DNA of 64,000 bases, from assembly GCF_017794765.1 (NCBI RefSeq), contig NZ_CP051236.1:1992593-2056592 (forward strand). The letters are read 5' to 3'. Shown one piece after another: positions 63,985 through 64,000 of the stretch. Each line of letters begins with the position of its first letter. Position 1 is the stretch's first letter. Origin of the DNA: Nitratireductor sp. (GTDB lineage: Bacteria; Pseudomonadota; Alphaproteobacteria; Rhizobiales; Rhizobiaceae). The notes beneath the pieces were generated by a model, which was given only the letters and a program-made list of their open reading frames with translations, ran no database searches and had not been told where the DNA came from. The position numbers were made by a program, and so were the translations under genes.

Positions 63985-64000
63985 CGAATGGGTTTGATGC

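Overview
The window is a GC-rich, gene-dense stretch of chromosome from an alphaproteobacterium. It is most likely a member of the Hyphomicrobiales (Rhizobiales), of Phyllobacteriaceae or Mesorhizobium/Nitratireductor type. Pointers are the HdaA-type DnaA regulator, the NDUFS4-like complex I accessory protein between tRNA-Pro and tRNA-Arg, two Omp25/Omp31-like porin-family proteins, an extended ribosomal protein L9 and the Atm1-type exporter behind ArsR. The genus is inferred; nothing in the window proves it. Most of the content is housekeeping and syntenic-looking. I see no prophage, CRISPR array, toxin-antitoxin pair or recognisable defence system.

Layout. 0-7 kb: the 3' part of rarD, a LOG-family hydrolase, a LysM protein, an arsR-atm1 operon under a palindromic operator, and the psd-pssA phosphatidylethanolamine pair. 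7-17 kb, mostly minus strand: a PlsC-like acyltransferase, purF with a coupled SDR gene, cvpA, radA, alr, dnaB and cfa. 17-21 kb: the rpsF-rpsR-rplI operon, a DUF2007-like membrane protein and an ABC-2 exporter. 21.6-28.7 kb, plus strand: the type II fatty-acid synthesis block fabD-fabG-(GNAT)-acpP-fabF, then mltG, yicC and gmk. 28.7-36.4 kb, minus strand: an outer-membrane biogenesis block lptF-lptG-lptD-surA-like-pdxA-rsmA. Divergent from it are pepA and holC. 38.8-46.5 kb: a HAD phosphatase, an ABC-F protein, a glycine-rich exported protein with a structured leader, DinB, GST, ndk and a PAS-GGDEF-EAL protein. 46.6-50.8 kb: an overlapping chain folM-like SDR-uvrC-pgsA-moaD-moaE. 51-55 kb: two porin-family genes around a Ca2+/cation antiporter, RNase T2, and a small cysteine-containing exported protein. 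55-63 kb: rlmJ back to back with an orphan molybdopterin oxidoreductase, a non-coding island full of hairpins, purM-purN, and a CDP-alcohol phosphotransferase-perM-hdaA operon. The right edge has tRNA-Pro, the NDUFS4-like gene, tRNA-Arg and what may be the end of an insertion sequence.

Themes. Envelope construction dominates: phospholipid head groups (psd, pssA, pgsA and a third CDP-alcohol enzyme), acyl chains (the fab genes, cfa, the PlsC-like protein), LPS export (lptD, lptF, lptG), peptidoglycan (alr, mltG, LysM) and outer-membrane proteins. Purine synthesis (purF, purM, purN, gmk, ndk) and DNA replication or repair (dnaB, radA, uvrC, holC, hdaA) make up most of the rest. Adjacent genes very often overlap by ATGA/GTGA or TGATG, so translational coupling is common and these overlaps decided several start codons.

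The most interesting non-routine signal is the leader of the glycine-rich exported protein at 41.5-42.2 kb. Its perfect Shine-Dalgarno sequence is fully complementary to a segment about 25 bases upstream, with a second nested stem between them. It looks like a ribosome-binding-site-occluding switch, either an RNA thermometer or another riboregulator. Other signals worth a look are the arsR operator overlapping its own -10 box, a tandem duplication of the ribosome binding site and start codon of yicC, the moaD double-glycine codons doubling as the moaE ribosome binding site, and a near-consensus sigma-70 promoter in an AT-rich patch before one porin paralogue.
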